Assembly (NCBI RefSeq): GCF_900120005.1
Contig: NZ_LT635450.1
Location: forward strand, 122,996 to 186,995
DNA: 64,000 nt
Reading direction: 5' to 3'
Source of the DNA: Holdemania sp. Marseille-P2844
GTDB taxonomy: Bacteria; Bacillota_I; Bacilli_A; Erysipelotrichales; Erysipelotrichaceae
Made by a program: the position numbers and the translations under genes
The notes under the pieces: model-generated
Database searches by the model: none
What the model saw: only the letters and a program-made list of their open reading frames with translations
Told to the model about the DNA's origin: nothing
Shown: positions 44,218-54,075 of the stretch, piece by piece
How positions within the stretch are numbered: the first letter of the stretch is position 1
Layout: every line of letters starts with the position of its first letter

Positions 44218-45093
44218 TTATGATGATTTCAAATAACGCAGCAGCTGTTTCAATACCGGATTGGTCGCGTCTTTGCGGTAAACTAATCCCAGATGTACGG
44301 TTTCCGGTGTCTGTGAGCGGATCGGCACCGCTTTGATCAGCGGACTGTCTGCCAGGATACCGCCTTCCGGCGCCAGAATGACACCCTGATTCAGTTCCAG
44401 CAGCCGCCGGGAAGCGGGTACATCCTTAACCGGTGTCAAGACGATGGAAGCCCGCAGCGAGGGATTGAATTTTTCCAGATAAGCGCTGTACCGCCAGCTC
44501 TGCCGCCCGCGCGCAAACACGATCTGCGGCCATGCGGCCAGTTCGTCATACGTTACGCTGGATTGCGAAGCCAACGGATGGCGGAGATTAAGATAAGCCT
44601 TCAATTCTCCGCAAAACAGCTCGCGATAGACCAGCGATGGGGAATCGACGTCCTTGCGCCAGTTCATGCAGCAGTCGATTTCACCGCTTTCAACCTGGCT
44701 TAGTCCGCGCGTAAAATCGACTGGAATCATATCCAGCCGCACCTGCGGCATTGCCTGTGTCAATTTTTCCAACGCCCTCATGAGCGGCGCTTCCGCAAAC
44801 CCGATCACGCCGACTTTTAATGTCAGCATCGCCTGATGGGCCTTCCGCGCTTCCTCCACGGCTGCCTGATATTGATGGAGAAGCTGCCGAGCCTGAGGAT
44901 AGAAAACCGCTCCGGCCGGCGTCAAAGCGACCTGATTGCGATCCCGTTCAAACAATTCAAATCCCAGCTCCTGTTCCAGCAGATGAATAACCCGGCTGAT
45001 GGAGGGCTGCGAACAATGCAGCGCCTGAGCGCTCTTAGAGAAATTCAACGTTTCGGCCACATGCACAAAACATTCCAAACGATCCACTTTCAT
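44218..45093 (-). CDS. LysR-family regulator
   Basis: A 291-residue LysR protein. Its helix-turn-helix is LECFVHVAETLNFSKSAQAL with CSQPSISRVIHLLEQELGF; an effector domain follows. The start MKVDRLECF is preferred since AGGAAGG lies before it; the longer MMNQQ start has none. It is upstream of, and co-directional with, a Tat flavoprotein, unlike the divergent pair at 38-41 kb. A gap of 85 nt with a dyad suggests it controls that gene. Confidence 0.92.
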   Translation of the reverse strand: MKVDRLECFVHVAETLNFSKSAQALHCSQPSISRVIHLLEQELGFELFERDRNQVALTPAGAVFYPQARQLLHQYQAAVEEARKAHQAMLTLKVGVIGFAEAPLMRALEKLTQAMPQVRLDMIPVDFTRGLSQVESGEIDCCMNWRKDVDSPSLVYRELFCGELKAYLNLRHPLASQSSVTYDELAAWPQIVFARGRQSWRYSAYLEKFNPSLRASIVLTPVKDVPASRRLLELNQGVILAPEGGILADSPLIKAVPIRSQTPETVHLGLVYRKDATNPVLKQLLRYLKSS

Positions 45094-45224
45094 TTCTGTT
45101 TTTCCTTCCTGTTGATTCATCATACCCGTGTGAACGTAAAAAGATAAGCTGCAATTTTACTGATATAGCGCTGATCTTTATCTTTGATTCTATAATTATA
45201 CTCGCTTGATTGTTAACATTCTAA

Positions 45225-45259
45225 TTAAAAATACAGCTGGCGTTCAGCACAACTGTATT
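45225..45259 (-). terminator. Terminator of the pepP-HAD operon
   Basis: AATACAG (45230-45236) pairs with CTGTATT (45253-45259), with extra CA/TG pairs inside, followed by T5 on the minus strand, 15 nt past the HAD gene stop. Confidence 0.82.
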
Positions 45260-45273
45260 CTTTCTCCACTATT

Positions 45274-46131
45274 TTATTGGACCAGCTGCCGCAGGGCCTC
45301 GCCGACCCCATCCTCGTCGTTGGTCAGCGTGATGTAATCCGCGCGTGCTTTTACCGGTTCGACGGCATTGCCCATCGCCACGCGCAGGCCACAGCCTTCA
45401 AACATCGGCAGGTCGTTGACGCTGTCGCCGATGCCCAGAATCTGAGCCGGGTCGATCCCCAGCTGATCAGCTGCCTTGCGGATCGCGATACCTTTGTCCG
45501 CCTTGGCACTGATCACTTCGATATCGCCGTATGGATAGATGAAGATCCGGATACCGGAAAGCGGCCGCAGCTGCTGCGCGATCGCTTCCGTCCGGCCGCG
45601 CGCCCGGATCAACAGTTTATAAACCGGATCCGGATTCTGCCGCGCAATGGCGGGCAGATCCTGATTGGAATGCACCACAATCCGATGCTGCGGCGGCTGA
45701 TCGGCGGTATAGGCCACATAATCGCCGGATAGCGGGACGTCGTGACTGCACCAGATCGTGTTCAGCTGTTTCATAAACGCCGGACAATCTTCACGTTTCA
45801 GCAGGGTCAGCACCTCGTTAAGCGCCGCCCGGGGAATCGGTTCCCCCTGAGCCTGACCATGAAAGGACCGGTAAGCACCGACAAAGCCGATCACCGATAA
45901 CCGCGGATCGATCATCTGCGCCGTCTTGTAGGCGAACTGATAAGCCCGGCCGGACACCACGGCCACTTCCACGCCCTGATCCAGACAACGCTGGATCTGC
46001 TGGCGGCTCAGCGAGCCGACTTCCTTTTTTCCATTGAATAACGTTCCATCCAGATCCAGACAAACCATTCGGATCGGACGGGGACTGACAGACTGCTCCC
46101 TTAAATCGACCGGGTTGCGGTTTTCAGCCAT
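45274..46131 (-). CDS. HAD hydrolase, Cof/SupH type
   Basis: A 285-residue phosphatase. CLDLDGTLFNG is motif I, VAVVSGRAYQF motif II, AKADKGIAI the lysine motif and ILGIGDSVNDLPMF motif IV, in the C2-cap arrangement of Cof proteins. These dephosphorylate sugar phosphates and cofactor phosphates. The ATG has GAGGAGG before it and overlaps the end of the aminopeptidase gene by 31 nt, so translation is coupled. Confidence 0.92.
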   Translation of the reverse strand: MAENRNPVDLREQSVSPRPIRMVCLDLDGTLFNGKKEVGSLSRQQIQRCLDQGVEVAVVSGRAYQFAYKTAQMIDPRLSVIGFVGAYRSFHGQAQGEPIPRAALNEVLTLLKREDCPAFMKQLNTIWCSHDVPLSGDYVAYTADQPPQHRIVVHSNQDLPAIARQNPDPVYKLLIRARGRTEAIAQQLRPLSGIRIFIYPYGDIEVISAKADKGIAIRKAADQLGIDPAQILGIGDSVNDLPMFEGCGLRVAMGNAVEPVKARADYITLTNDEDGVGEALRQLVQ

Positions 46132-47885
46132 TGCGCTTCCTCCTCATTAAGATACGGCGTTAAAGCCTCGCGAACGCGCAGATGATAGCGGTTCAGTGCC
46201 TCACGGGCAGCCGGCGTCAGAACCTGCGGGTCAACCGCGTCCAGATCGATCGGTGCCAAGGTTGTCGTTTCAAATTCCATAAACTGACCATAGAAGTTCT
46301 TCTCGCCGCAGCGGACGATCAGCTCGTTTTCAATCCGGATGCCAAATTTTCCTTCGATGTAAACGCCCGGTTCATCGGTGACCACCATTCCCGCTTCCAG
46401 CCGTTCCATTTCATTCAGCGCCGCCGTCTTCTTCCAGCGGATTCCATGCGGGCCTTCATGCACGTTCAACAGATATCCGACGCCATGACCGGTACCGCAC
46501 TGATAATCCAGATTCAGCTGCCACACGGGTCCGCGGGCAAGGATGTCCAGATTGATTCCGCTGCAGCCATACAGAAACCGCGCTTCCGACAGGTTCAGCA
46601 TCCCCTGCAGCACCGTTGTATAGACCTTTTTGATTTCCGGCGAACATGGCCCCAGCGCAAACGTCCGGGTGATATCCGTCGTGCCTTCCCAATACTGACC
46701 GCCCGAGTCGATCAAAAGCAAACCCTCCGCCGCGACCGGCACCTCGTGCTGCGGATCAGCGCTGTAATGCATCATCGCTGCGTTGGCCTTATAGGCGCAG
46801 ATCGTGCCGAAGCTTTCCTCGATGAAGCCTTCCTGCTCGGCGCGCAGCTCATGCAGCTTCGTTTGAATTGAGCATTCGCTCATCGCTTCTTTGCCGACAC
46901 GGGTTTTCAGCCAGTACATCAGCTTTGTCACCGCGACGCCGTCCTTGAGATGCGAACGCCGCAGGTTTTCAATCTCCGTTTCATTCTTGATCGCTTTTCT
47001 TAAGACAATCGGATTGGTTTTCTCAATCCGCCGGCAGTGCCGGGGAATCGCGCGGAGGATCGCGTAATTGAGCTTCTGCGGATCAGCCCAGACCGTTTGC
47101 GCCGGTAGCGCCGCAACGTCTCCAAGGAATGTATCGTAATCCTTGATTTCAATATTCAGATCGAACAACGCCTGCCGGTCGGATTCCGACAGCTTGCGCG
47201 GATCCAGATACAGCACGGCCTGCTCCAGTGTCACGCAGCCATACGCCAAAACAACCGGATTGTACAGCACATCGTCGCCGCGCAGATTGAACAGCCACGC
47301 CAGATCATCGAGCGTCGAGATCAACAGCGCCTCAGCGCCTTCCTTGCGCATGACCGCACGGATTTCATCCAGCTTCTGCGCCGTCGTCCGGCCGCTGTAA
47401 CGTTCTTCTAACAAGACCGCCTTCGCTTCTGATAAGCCCGGCCGGTCCTTCCAGATCAAATCCACAAGATCCTCCGTGCTTAAAATCTGTGCCTGCTTCC
47501 TTGCCAGCATTGCTTCCAGCTGGCTGCCCAGCGCCCCGCTGACCATCCGTCCGTCGAAGGCCAGACAGCCGCCCTGCGGCATTTCCTGCTCGATGAACTG
47601 CGGGAAGTCGATCACGCCTTCCTGCCCCATCTTATATAAAGTAATCCCCGAACCGGCCAGCTGCCGTTCCGCCTGAATAAAGTAACGGCCGTCAGTCCAC
47701 AATCCCGCCTGATCGCGCGTGACGACCAATGTCCCCGCCGAACCGGTAAAGCCCGACATCCACGCCCGGGCCTTGAAATAATCGCCGATGTATTCGCTGC
47801 CGTGAAAATCAGACGACGGAATCAGCACGATATCCACATGTTTCTGTTCCATCACCTGCCGCAGCTGTATTAATGTTTCTCTCAT
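46101..47885 (-). CDS. pepP: Xaa-Pro aminopeptidase (M24B)
   Basis: A 594-residue protein with two creatinase-like N-terminal domains and a C-terminal pita-bread metallopeptidase. Ligands are visible in LLIDSGGQYWEGTTDITRTF (split here: DSGGQYWEGTTD, the two aspartates), GTGHGVGYLLNVHEGP (His), VVTDEPGVY (Glu) and GIRIENEL (Glu). It removes N-terminal residues before proline in the cytoplasm. The ATG at 47885 is chosen: AGGAGGG lies 7 nt before, whereas the GTG six bases upstream abuts the ribosome site. Confidence 0.95.
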   Translation of the reverse strand: MRETLIQLRQVMEQKHVDIVLIPSSDFHGSEYIGDYFKARAWMSGFTGSAGTLVVTRDQAGLWTDGRYFIQAERQLAGSGITLYKMGQEGVIDFPQFIEQEMPQGGCLAFDGRMVSGALGSQLEAMLARKQAQILSTEDLVDLIWKDRPGLSEAKAVLLEERYSGRTTAQKLDEIRAVMRKEGAEALLISTLDDLAWLFNLRGDDVLYNPVVLAYGCVTLEQAVLYLDPRKLSESDRQALFDLNIEIKDYDTFLGDVAALPAQTVWADPQKLNYAILRAIPRHCRRIEKTNPIVLRKAIKNETEIENLRRSHLKDGVAVTKLMYWLKTRVGKEAMSECSIQTKLHELRAEQEGFIEESFGTICAYKANAAMMHYSADPQHEVPVAAEGLLLIDSGGQYWEGTTDITRTFALGPCSPEIKKVYTTVLQGMLNLSEARFLYGCSGINLDILARGPVWQLNLDYQCGTGHGVGYLLNVHEGPHGIRWKKTAALNEMERLEAGMVVTDEPGVYIEGKFGIRIENELIVRCGEKNFYGQFMEFETTTLAPIDLDAVDPQVLTPAAREALNRYHLRVREALTPYLNEEEAQWLKTATRSI

Positions 47886-48186
47886 ATCCACCCTCCTAGA
47901 CGTCCCTTATTGTAGCTCAAATAGCGGAAAAATACAGCCTTCTTCCAACAACTTCACCGCTTTTGCGATAACTTTGAGCCTTTCATCCTCTCTGTTCGAG
48001 GATCCTCCTTGAAAATCCTATTTCTATCCAAACGCTGCATCCGCCTCGTTTTCCATACCTGCAGTATTCCTGCTTTGACATTCGCAGACTTTCGGGAAGC
48101 GCAGCTTTTCATGATCTTCCAGCAAGCCGGCATTTTCTCGCTTTGTGAATTATGGTATAGTGATGATAACAATTTCGGAGGTTTTC
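47886..48186. other. Divergent spacer between pepP and the GH2 gene
   Basis: No gene is seen. A TATAGT box at about 48154 followed by GATAACAATTTC (48165-48176) precedes the GH2 ribosome site CGGAGG. The latter 12-mer equals half of the E. coli lac operator but lacks its partner half. Confidence 0.45.
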
Positions 48187-51100
48187 ATGAAAAAAATCAT
48201 ACTTGGATTGGTTATCAGCGGCCTGATCTTAGGCGGCTGTTCATCGAAAATGGATCAGTTTGTCGAACCGCAGGGTACGCCGCGGCCGAGCATTGAACCG
48301 CTGCCGACCGACGCTTCGTTTGCGGGCGAGGAATGGTACGATCAGATGGAGGTCTGGCAGCTTCACCGGGAACCGGCCCGGGCTGCCCTGACGCCTTATC
48401 CTTCATCCCAGCAGGCGCTTCTGGCAGAGACCAGCGCTCTGGATGAAATCAATGCCGCCTCGTCCTCGCGGATTCAGTCGCTCAATGGCCGCTGGGCGTT
48501 TTACTATGCCGCCAAACCGACGGACCGTTTAAAAAACCTGGCGGGCTACGACGCGCAATGGTATTGGGAAGATTGGGACACGTCGGATTGGGATCAGATC
48601 GACGTACCGTCCAATATTCAGACTCAGTGGAAGGAAGACGGCAGCTTCCGCTATGAGCCTCCGATTTACATCAATCAGATTTATCCGTGGCTGAACTATG
48701 AAGCGATCCAATACGGCGCACAGGGGCAGCCCGTCGCCGCGACCGCCGTCAACAGCGTCGGTCACTACAAGCGCGAGTTTACGCTGGATGAAGGGCTGCA
48801 GAACAAGCATGTCTTCCTGCGCTTTGAAGGTGTGGAGTCGGCGTTTTATGTTTATATCAATGGTCAGCCGATCGGCTACAGCGAAGACAGCTACACACCC
48901 GCGGAGTTCAATATCACGCCTTACTTAAAGGAAGGCGTCAATACGATCGCAGTCGAGGTCTACCGCTGGTCGGACGGCAGCTACTTTGAAAATCAGGATT
49001 TTATCCGGCTGTCCGGAATTTTCCGCGATGTAACCTTGATCGGGCGGGAAGCGGTGGAAATCCGCGATCTGTTTGTACAGAGCGATCTCGCTGAGGACTA
49101 CGCCCAGGCGCAGGTTCAGGTTGACGTCGATCTGCGTAATCTTTCGCAGCAGCCGCAGGCAGGCTGGACGCTGGAAATGGAGCTGGTCGATCAGGGCCAC
49201 GCCGTGTTCAATCAGCCCCTGAACCTCGAAAGTCCGGAATTACCCGTACTGGAAACAACTGAAAATCAGACGGGAACTACGCTGAGCGCTCATTTCACGA
49301 TTGATCAGCCGAAGCTGTGGACACCCGATCAGCCGCATCTTTACTCGCTTGTCCTCACGCTGAAAAACGCAGCGGGCGAGGTTATGGAAAGCGTTTGCCA
49401 GCGGATCGGGCTGCGCGGAATCGAAGTTCAGACCGTCGACGGTGTCCAGCAGATGCTTCTCAACGGGAAACCCTTGATGCTCAAAGGCGTCAACCGCCAT
49501 GAAACCGATCCAGTCAAGGGCCGGGCCTTGGGCGCGCAGGAAATCATCACCGATCTGAAGCTGATGAAGGCCTACAACATCAACGCCTTCCGCACCTCGC
49601 ATTATCCGAATCATCCGCTGACCTGCGACGTTGCGGATGAGCTGGGGCTGATCGTCGTGGATGAAGCCAACATTGAATCGCATATCGGAGAGAAGGAGCT
49701 GGGCGTTCCCGGCAACAATCCGCTCTACAACGGATTGATCATGGACCGGACCGTCAGCATGGTCGAACGGGATAAAAACCACGCCAGCGTGCTGTTCTGG
49801 TCGCTGGGCAACGAAGCGACGTATCACGAATATGAAATGAATGAAAATTATCCGTTTTACAACACTTCGATGTGGATCCTTCAGCGGGATCCGAAGCGTC
49901 TGCGTGTGTATGAGCGCGACAACCGGATCGGCGATACCCGCGAAACGTCGATGGTCGATGTGGCCAGCAGTCAGTATTGGACGCTGGATCAGCTCAAAGA
50001 TTACGCTAAGAAAAACAAGCACGCGTTTTTCCAGTCTGAATATATTCACGCGATGGGCAACGGCGTCGCGAATTTAGCGGAGTATTTCGCGTTGTTTAAA
50101 ACCTATCCGCAGCTGCAGGGGGGCTTCATCTGGGATTTCATCGACCAGACGATTCTGACCGGCGATCCGGTCACAGGCCAATTCTATTACGGCTACGGCA
50201 GCGACTGGGGAACGCCGCTCAACGACGGTGATTTCTGCGGCAATGGCTTAGTCAATGCCGACCGCACCCCGAGCGCAGAGCTGGAGGAAGTGAAGAAGGT
50301 CCAGCAGGACGTCAGCTTCACCTATGATTCCAAAAAGCGCCGGTTAACGATAACCAACGAATTCCTGGCGACCGATCTGAATGCTTTTGCGGTCGAGCTG
50401 AACTTCTACCAGAACGGTACGCTGTTCCATACGGCAGCCTTAAGCGAAGCAGAAAAAGCACTGCCGCCCGGGATGTCCAAAACGATCGACGTCGCGCTGC
50501 CGGATTATGATTCCGACGCGGAAGTGATTCTGGAGATCGACGTGAAATACAGCCAGGATCAAAGCTGGGCCAATGCTTATGGCGGAAAACAGGGCGATAT
50601 CCTGGCGTTTGAACAGTTTGTTCTGCAGGAAGGCAAGCCAGCGGCATTCGTGTCCCCGGATCTTTCGCTGACCGTAAGCGAGCAGGAGGGCAAATGGACG
50701 ATTCAGGGCCGGACTGAACAAAATGAGGACTTTGAAATGATTCTGAATCCCGCAAAAATGGAAATTGAAGCTTACCGGCTCGGCGATCAGACCTTCCTGA
50801 CCGGCGGTCCGCAGCCGTCGTTCTACCGTGCCGAAACCTCCGGCGATCCGCAGTTCTCCGAAGCTGTCCGGCAGGCTGGCAAAGCGGTTGAGTACAAATC
50901 GCCTTCAATTCAGCGCAAAGAAGAAAACGGTGAAGTAAAACAGCTGACGATCAAGGCTTCCGGGACGATCAACGAATTCAACACCAGTCTGGAAACGGAG
51001 ATTACCATTCAAGGCAATGGTCAGGTCGCGGTGGCGATGACGATGAAAGTGCCGTCGAAAGAGAAGGTCGGTCCACTCGCCCGGGCAGGGCTGACGCTCA

Positions 51101-51537
51101 GTCTGGACGCTTCGTTAAACGAGATCCGCTACAATGGCCGCGGACCCGAAGAGAATTACATCGACCGCCATACCGGTTCCCGGTTGGGACAATGGACGGC
51201 AAAGATTAATGATTTCTATAACGATCAGCTGCTGAAACCGCAGGACAGCGGCAACCGGACAGAGGTCCGCAGCCTGACGCTCAACGGTGAAACGAACGCG
51301 CTGACCCTGACGTTTGACGAACCTGTCGGCATGAACATCATGACCTGGGATGAACTTTCACTCGCCTCCGCCGCGCATATGAAGGACGCGCAAAAGTTAG
51401 ATCAGCCGCTGCTGCATCTGGACGCTGCCCAGCGTGGATTGGGCAACGGCAGCTGGGGCGCAGAGCCGTTAAAAGAATATCAGATTAAGCAGAATCAAAC
51501 CTATACGGTTTCGTTTCAAATCAAACCCGGTCAATAA
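48187..51537 (+). CDS. Lipoprotein beta-galactosidase, GH2
   Basis: A 1116-residue LacZ-type enzyme with a lipoprotein signal (VISGLILGGC, C17), so it acts outside the cell. The order is the sugar-binding jelly roll (~85-270), Ig-like domain, catalytic TIM barrel (~440-740), DUF4981-like linker and the Bgal small chain (~850-1110, with NGRGPEENYIDRHTGS). The acid/base is E543 in WSLGNEAT, and the nucleophile is E618 in FFQSEYIHAMGN. The start MKKIILG has CGGAGG 9 nt before. It releases terminal beta-galactose from glycans or lactose at the surface. It is monocistronic, followed by three hairpins. Confidence 0.93.
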   Translation: MKKIILGLVISGLILGGCSSKMDQFVEPQGTPRPSIEPLPTDASFAGEEWYDQMEVWQLHREPARAALTPYPSSQQALLAETSALDEINAASSSRIQSLNGRWAFYYAAKPTDRLKNLAGYDAQWYWEDWDTSDWDQIDVPSNIQTQWKEDGSFRYEPPIYINQIYPWLNYEAIQYGAQGQPVAATAVNSVGHYKREFTLDEGLQNKHVFLRFEGVESAFYVYINGQPIGYSEDSYTPAEFNITPYLKEGVNTIAVEVYRWSDGSYFENQDFIRLSGIFRDVTLIGREAVEIRDLFVQSDLAEDYAQAQVQVDVDLRNLSQQPQAGWTLEMELVDQGHAVFNQPLNLESPELPVLETTENQTGTTLSAHFTIDQPKLWTPDQPHLYSLVLTLKNAAGEVMESVCQRIGLRGIEVQTVDGVQQMLLNGKPLMLKGVNRHETDPVKGRALGAQEIITDLKLMKAYNINAFRTSHYPNHPLTCDVADELGLIVVDEANIESHIGEKELGVPGNNPLYNGLIMDRTVSMVERDKNHASVLFWSLGNEATYHEYEMNENYPFYNTSMWILQRDPKRLRVYERDNRIGDTRETSMVDVASSQYWTLDQLKDYAKKNKHAFFQSEYIHAMGNGVANLAEYFALFKTYPQLQGGFIWDFIDQTILTGDPVTGQFYYGYGSDWGTPLNDGDFCGNGLVNADRTPSAELEEVKKVQQDVSFTYDSKKRRLTITNEFLATDLNAFAVELNFYQNGTLFHTAALSEAEKALPPGMSKTIDVALPDYDSDAEVILEIDVKYSQDQSWANAYGGKQGDILAFEQFVLQEGKPAAFVSPDLSLTVSEQEGKWTIQGRTEQNEDFEMILNPAKMEIEAYRLGDQTFLTGGPQPSFYRAETSGDPQFSEAVRQAGKAVEYKSPSIQRKEENGEVKQLTIKASGTINEFNTSLETEITIQGNGQVAVAMTMKVPSKEKVGPLARAGLTLSLDASLNEIRYNGRGPEENYIDRHTGSRLGQWTAKINDFYNDQLLKPQDSGNRTEVRSLTLNGETNALTLTFDEPVGMNIMTWDELSLASAAHMKDAQKLDQPLLHLDAAQRGLGNGSWGAEPLKEYQIKQNQTYTVSFQIKPGQ

Positions 51538-51593
51538 TCCCAATCGCAGGATTTCAGTCTGAAACACCCCGGCCGCCAGCTCTGTGGAAAACA

Positions 51594-51676
51594 GACCGGC
51601 GCCTGATGGATCGTTCAGGCAATCCGGTCTTGCGAAAGAAAAGATAGGGAATCCCGGTTTACAATCGGATTTCCCT
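51594..51676 (+). repeat. Two stable hairpins after the GH2 gene
   Basis: The first is GACCGG-C-GCCTGA (51594-51606) pairing with TCAGGC-AAT-CCGGTC (51615-51629). The second is GGGAAtccCG with CGgatTTCCC (about 51648-51676). Neither has a T run, so they look like mRNA-protecting structures before the terminator. Confidence 0.6.
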
Positions 51677-51696
51677 GTGAGTTCAATAAATCTTGC

Positions 51697-51738
51697 GAAA
51701 AGCCGCCCGATTTCGATTGTGAAATCCGACGGCTTTTC
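51697..51738. terminator. Bidirectional terminator between GH2 and GNAT genes
   Basis: AAAAGCCG (51698-51705) pairs with CGGCTTTT (51730-51737), with an inner GATTTC/GAAATC stem. It is flanked by A and T runs between convergent genes. Confidence 0.87.
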
Positions 51739-51762
51739 TTTCTTCATATCTGCGTAAGCAAG

Positions 51763-52230
51763 CTAAAGTTTCTGATAAAACACCAACGTCATCCGGGGAT
51801 TCACCGCCGCGGTTTTTCCTGTCTTCCGATATCCCATTTTCTCATAGAGATGGACCAGACGTTCCTCCTGTAAAATCGTATCCAGCTCCCATCCTCGCTC
51901 GCCATGGATTTTCTCAGCCTGTCGAATCGCTTCCTGCGCATAGCCCCGGCCCTGAAACTGCGGGAGAATGAACATCGGGGAAAGGCGCTTACGACTTCCA
52001 TCCTGCTTGTCGGTGACGCTCAGTGCGCCAACCGGATTCCCATCTACGTCAATGAAATAATAATAACGGTCTTTTTGCGAACAGCGAAGCCGCAGTTGGT
52101 CCAGCGATTGATTGGCGGGACTGGTATCGTAATCCTGATATCGTTCCAACAGCTCGAGAAAAGCAATTTTCTGCATTTCCCAGATGACCGGCGCATCCTC
52201 CGCGGACGCTAAGCGTAACAGCAGCCGCAT
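51763..52230 (-). CDS. GNAT-family N-acetyltransferase
   Basis: A 155-residue acetyltransferase. MFILPQFQGRGYAQEAIRQAE holds the acetyl-CoA pyrophosphate loop (Q-x-x-G-x-G/A). The helix HGERGWELDTI and LYEKMGYRKTG complete the fold. The start MRLLLRLASAED is chosen; a much longer frame upstream overlaps the preceding gene and has non-protein composition. It begins 2 nt after the stop of the small membrane protein gene, so the two form one operon. The acceptor is unknown. Confidence 0.87.
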   Translation of the reverse strand: MRLLLRLASAEDAPVIWEMQKIAFLELLERYQDYDTSPANQSLDQLRLRCSQKDRYYYFIDVDGNPVGALSVTDKQDGSRKRLSPMFILPQFQGRGYAQEAIRQAEKIHGERGWELDTILQEERLVHLYEKMGYRKTGKTAAVNPRMTLVFYQKL

Positions 52231-52232
52231 GA

Positions 52233-52556
52233 TCAAGCCTCGCGCTTGGCCGCGGATTTCCAGCACAGCCAGCCTGAGCCGCACGAATAGGCGATCAACA
52301 GCATCCCCGCCGGCCACTCCTTCACGATCTGCCCGGTTTCCCGCAGCCCCATTCCGATCAACAGAGCACCGACCGCAATCCCAAACAGACAACCCAACGC
52401 GATTTTCCTGGCCATCAGGACAGCGCCAGCCGCCAGAAGTGCGGTACACACCCAAGCCAGGGGATTGATCGCTCCAAAATCACCGAGCACTCCTCCGCAA
52501 AAACCGTAGAACAAGCCGGCCAGCACAGCCGGGATAAAATAGAAAAGCTTCGCCAT
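52233..52556 (-). CDS. Small membrane protein
   Basis: A 107-residue protein with about four hydrophobic segments (FYFIPAVLAGLFYGFCGG, WVCTALLAAGAVLM, GCLFGIAVGALLIGMG, AGMLLIAYSCGSG). Start MAKLFYF chosen with GGAGG 8 nt upstream. It is coupled to a GNAT gene. Family not recognised. Confidence 0.65.
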   Translation of the reverse strand: MAKLFYFIPAVLAGLFYGFCGGVLGDFGAINPLAWVCTALLAAGAVLMARKIALGCLFGIAVGALLIGMGLRETGQIVKEWPAGMLLIAYSCGSGWLCWKSAAKREA

Positions 52557-52705
52557 CCGCCGATCCTCCATTTTTAAATAACGTAAATCATTCCCTGCAT
52601 CATTGGTCTTATTCTATCATAAATTCCAGAGCTGCCGGAGGATTCCTGTACAAAAAGCGCTGAGGAGCGGAATTTTCCGTTTCTCAGCGCTTTACTTTCG
52701 CTTAT

Positions 52706-54073
52706 TTATTGCCAGCGCCCGCGCGGATCGTAATCCTGCGGATCCTTGCTTGACGCGTTGACGCATTCTTTTTTGTTTACCTTGTACTCCGGCTTCATTT
52801 CCAGCTCACCGTGAAGGATCGGATCCTGCGTCCGGATCTGGAATGCTCTGAGTTTTTCACGCAGGTCTTCCAGAATTTCCTGATAGCGCGGATCCTGCGC
52901 CAGATTCTTCCGCTCGTCCGGATCGTAGTAACAATCGTACAACGCTTCCGTATCTTTTGTCTGCGTAGCTAAATCGTTGCGCATGTAGAAATCCTTGGAT
53001 GCCGACGAGTCCATATTCGACAGGTTCAGCTTCGTCCAGCTTTCGTCATAGTAGCGGATATATTTATACCGGCGTGTGCGCACACAGCGGATCGGTTCAT
53101 AGCTGGTATGGAAATTCACCTCGGCAAAGATCTCAGAAACCGGCTCCGCGCTGATGTTCTCGAAGACTTCCGCAAACGAGGTGCCTTCCAGATAGTCTGG
53201 TTTTTCCAGCTGAAGCAGATCGCACAGCGTCGGCATCACGTCGACATGCGAAACCAAAGCGTCGATGACCTGACCGTTGGCCTTCGCCCCCGGCACCCGC
53301 ATGATCAGCGATACGCCGATCCCGCTGTCGGTCAGATTGCATTTATTAAACGGCAGCGCTACGCCGTGATCGGTCGTGAACATCACGATTGTCTTCTCCA
53401 TCAGTCCCGTTTCCTTCAGCTTGGCGATGACCTTGCCGAAATTCTGATCCATGTAATAGGCTGAAGTCAGAAACTGCGCCTGATCGTGCCGGGTTTCCCC
53501 ATTGTCGTCGATCGGAAACGGCGGGCGTACATAGCGCTCGTCCACCGCCTCGCAGATCTCAACCGGATAAGGCCGGTGCGTGCTGTGCATGCCATAGCTG
53601 AGGAAAAACGGTTCGTCCGCTTTCGCCTGATCCAGCCACTGACAGACATGATCGGCATTGACGGCGTCCCACAGATGCAGGTCTTCCTTTTTATAAGGAT
53701 CTGCGGAAGCGGTCAGCACCTCATTGTAGCCCAGCTTGCCGGGGGCGTCGGCGTCCAGATACCAGCCAGATTCGTGCTGGATGCCGCACAGGACAGTATG
53801 ATAGCCATGACGCCCCAGAAACTGCGCCAGATGGCGGCGGTAGTCGGTCAGTCCAAACCCCCGCTGAGCCAGACCAAGCATCCCGTTTTGATGCGGATAG
53901 GTCCCTGTCAGCAGCGCCGCGCGGCTGGGCGAACAGGTCGGCCCCGCGCAGTATGCCTGGGTGAACACAGCGGCATCCCGGGCAAACGCCAACAGATTGT
54001 CCGTCGGTGCGTTCACGCCGTAGGGGCTTACCATCCGCCCGCTGTCATGGGTGTGAATATACAGAATATTCAT
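52706..54073 (-). CDS. Cytoplasmic sulfatase, Cys-type
   Basis: A 455-residue type I sulfatase. C47-S-P-S-R51 in GPTCSPSRAALLTG is the formylglycine motif in its cysteine form, matured in anaerobes by a radical-SAM anSME enzyme, which is absent from this window. VMFTTDHGVALPF supplies metal/active-site Asp and His. There is no signal peptide, so it acts inside on an imported sulfate ester. The IQHESGW and MHSTHRPYP blocks resemble the heparan N-sulfoglucosamine sulfohydrolase-like group, but substrate class is inference. It follows the PHP-like gene by 2 nt and is last in the PTS operon. Confidence 0.92.
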   Translation of the reverse strand: MNILYIHTHDSGRMVSPYGVNAPTDNLLAFARDAAVFTQAYCAGPTCSPSRAALLTGTYPHQNGMLGLAQRGFGLTDYRRHLAQFLGRHGYHTVLCGIQHESGWYLDADAPGKLGYNEVLTASADPYKKEDLHLWDAVNADHVCQWLDQAKADEPFFLSYGMHSTHRPYPVEICEAVDERYVRPPFPIDDNGETRHDQAQFLTSAYYMDQNFGKVIAKLKETGLMEKTIVMFTTDHGVALPFNKCNLTDSGIGVSLIMRVPGAKANGQVIDALVSHVDVMPTLCDLLQLEKPDYLEGTSFAEVFENISAEPVSEIFAEVNFHTSYEPIRCVRTRRYKYIRYYDESWTKLNLSNMDSSASKDFYMRNDLATQTKDTEALYDCYYDPDERKNLAQDPRYQEILEDLREKLRAFQIRTQDPILHGELEMKPEYKVNKKECVNASSKDPQDYDPRGRWQ

Positions 54074-54075
54074 GG

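Noticed and set aside
48165-48176. GATAACAATTTC, identical to half of the E. coli lac operator, before the GH2 gene
   Set aside because: The other half-site and the symmetry are missing, and no LacI-family gene is near; likely chance.
51763-52455. Longer N-terminus for the GNAT protein
   Set aside because: The extra 75 residues overlap the preceding gene and are Arg/Gly/Val-rich, non-protein-like; the ATG at 52230 has a ribosome site and tight spacing.
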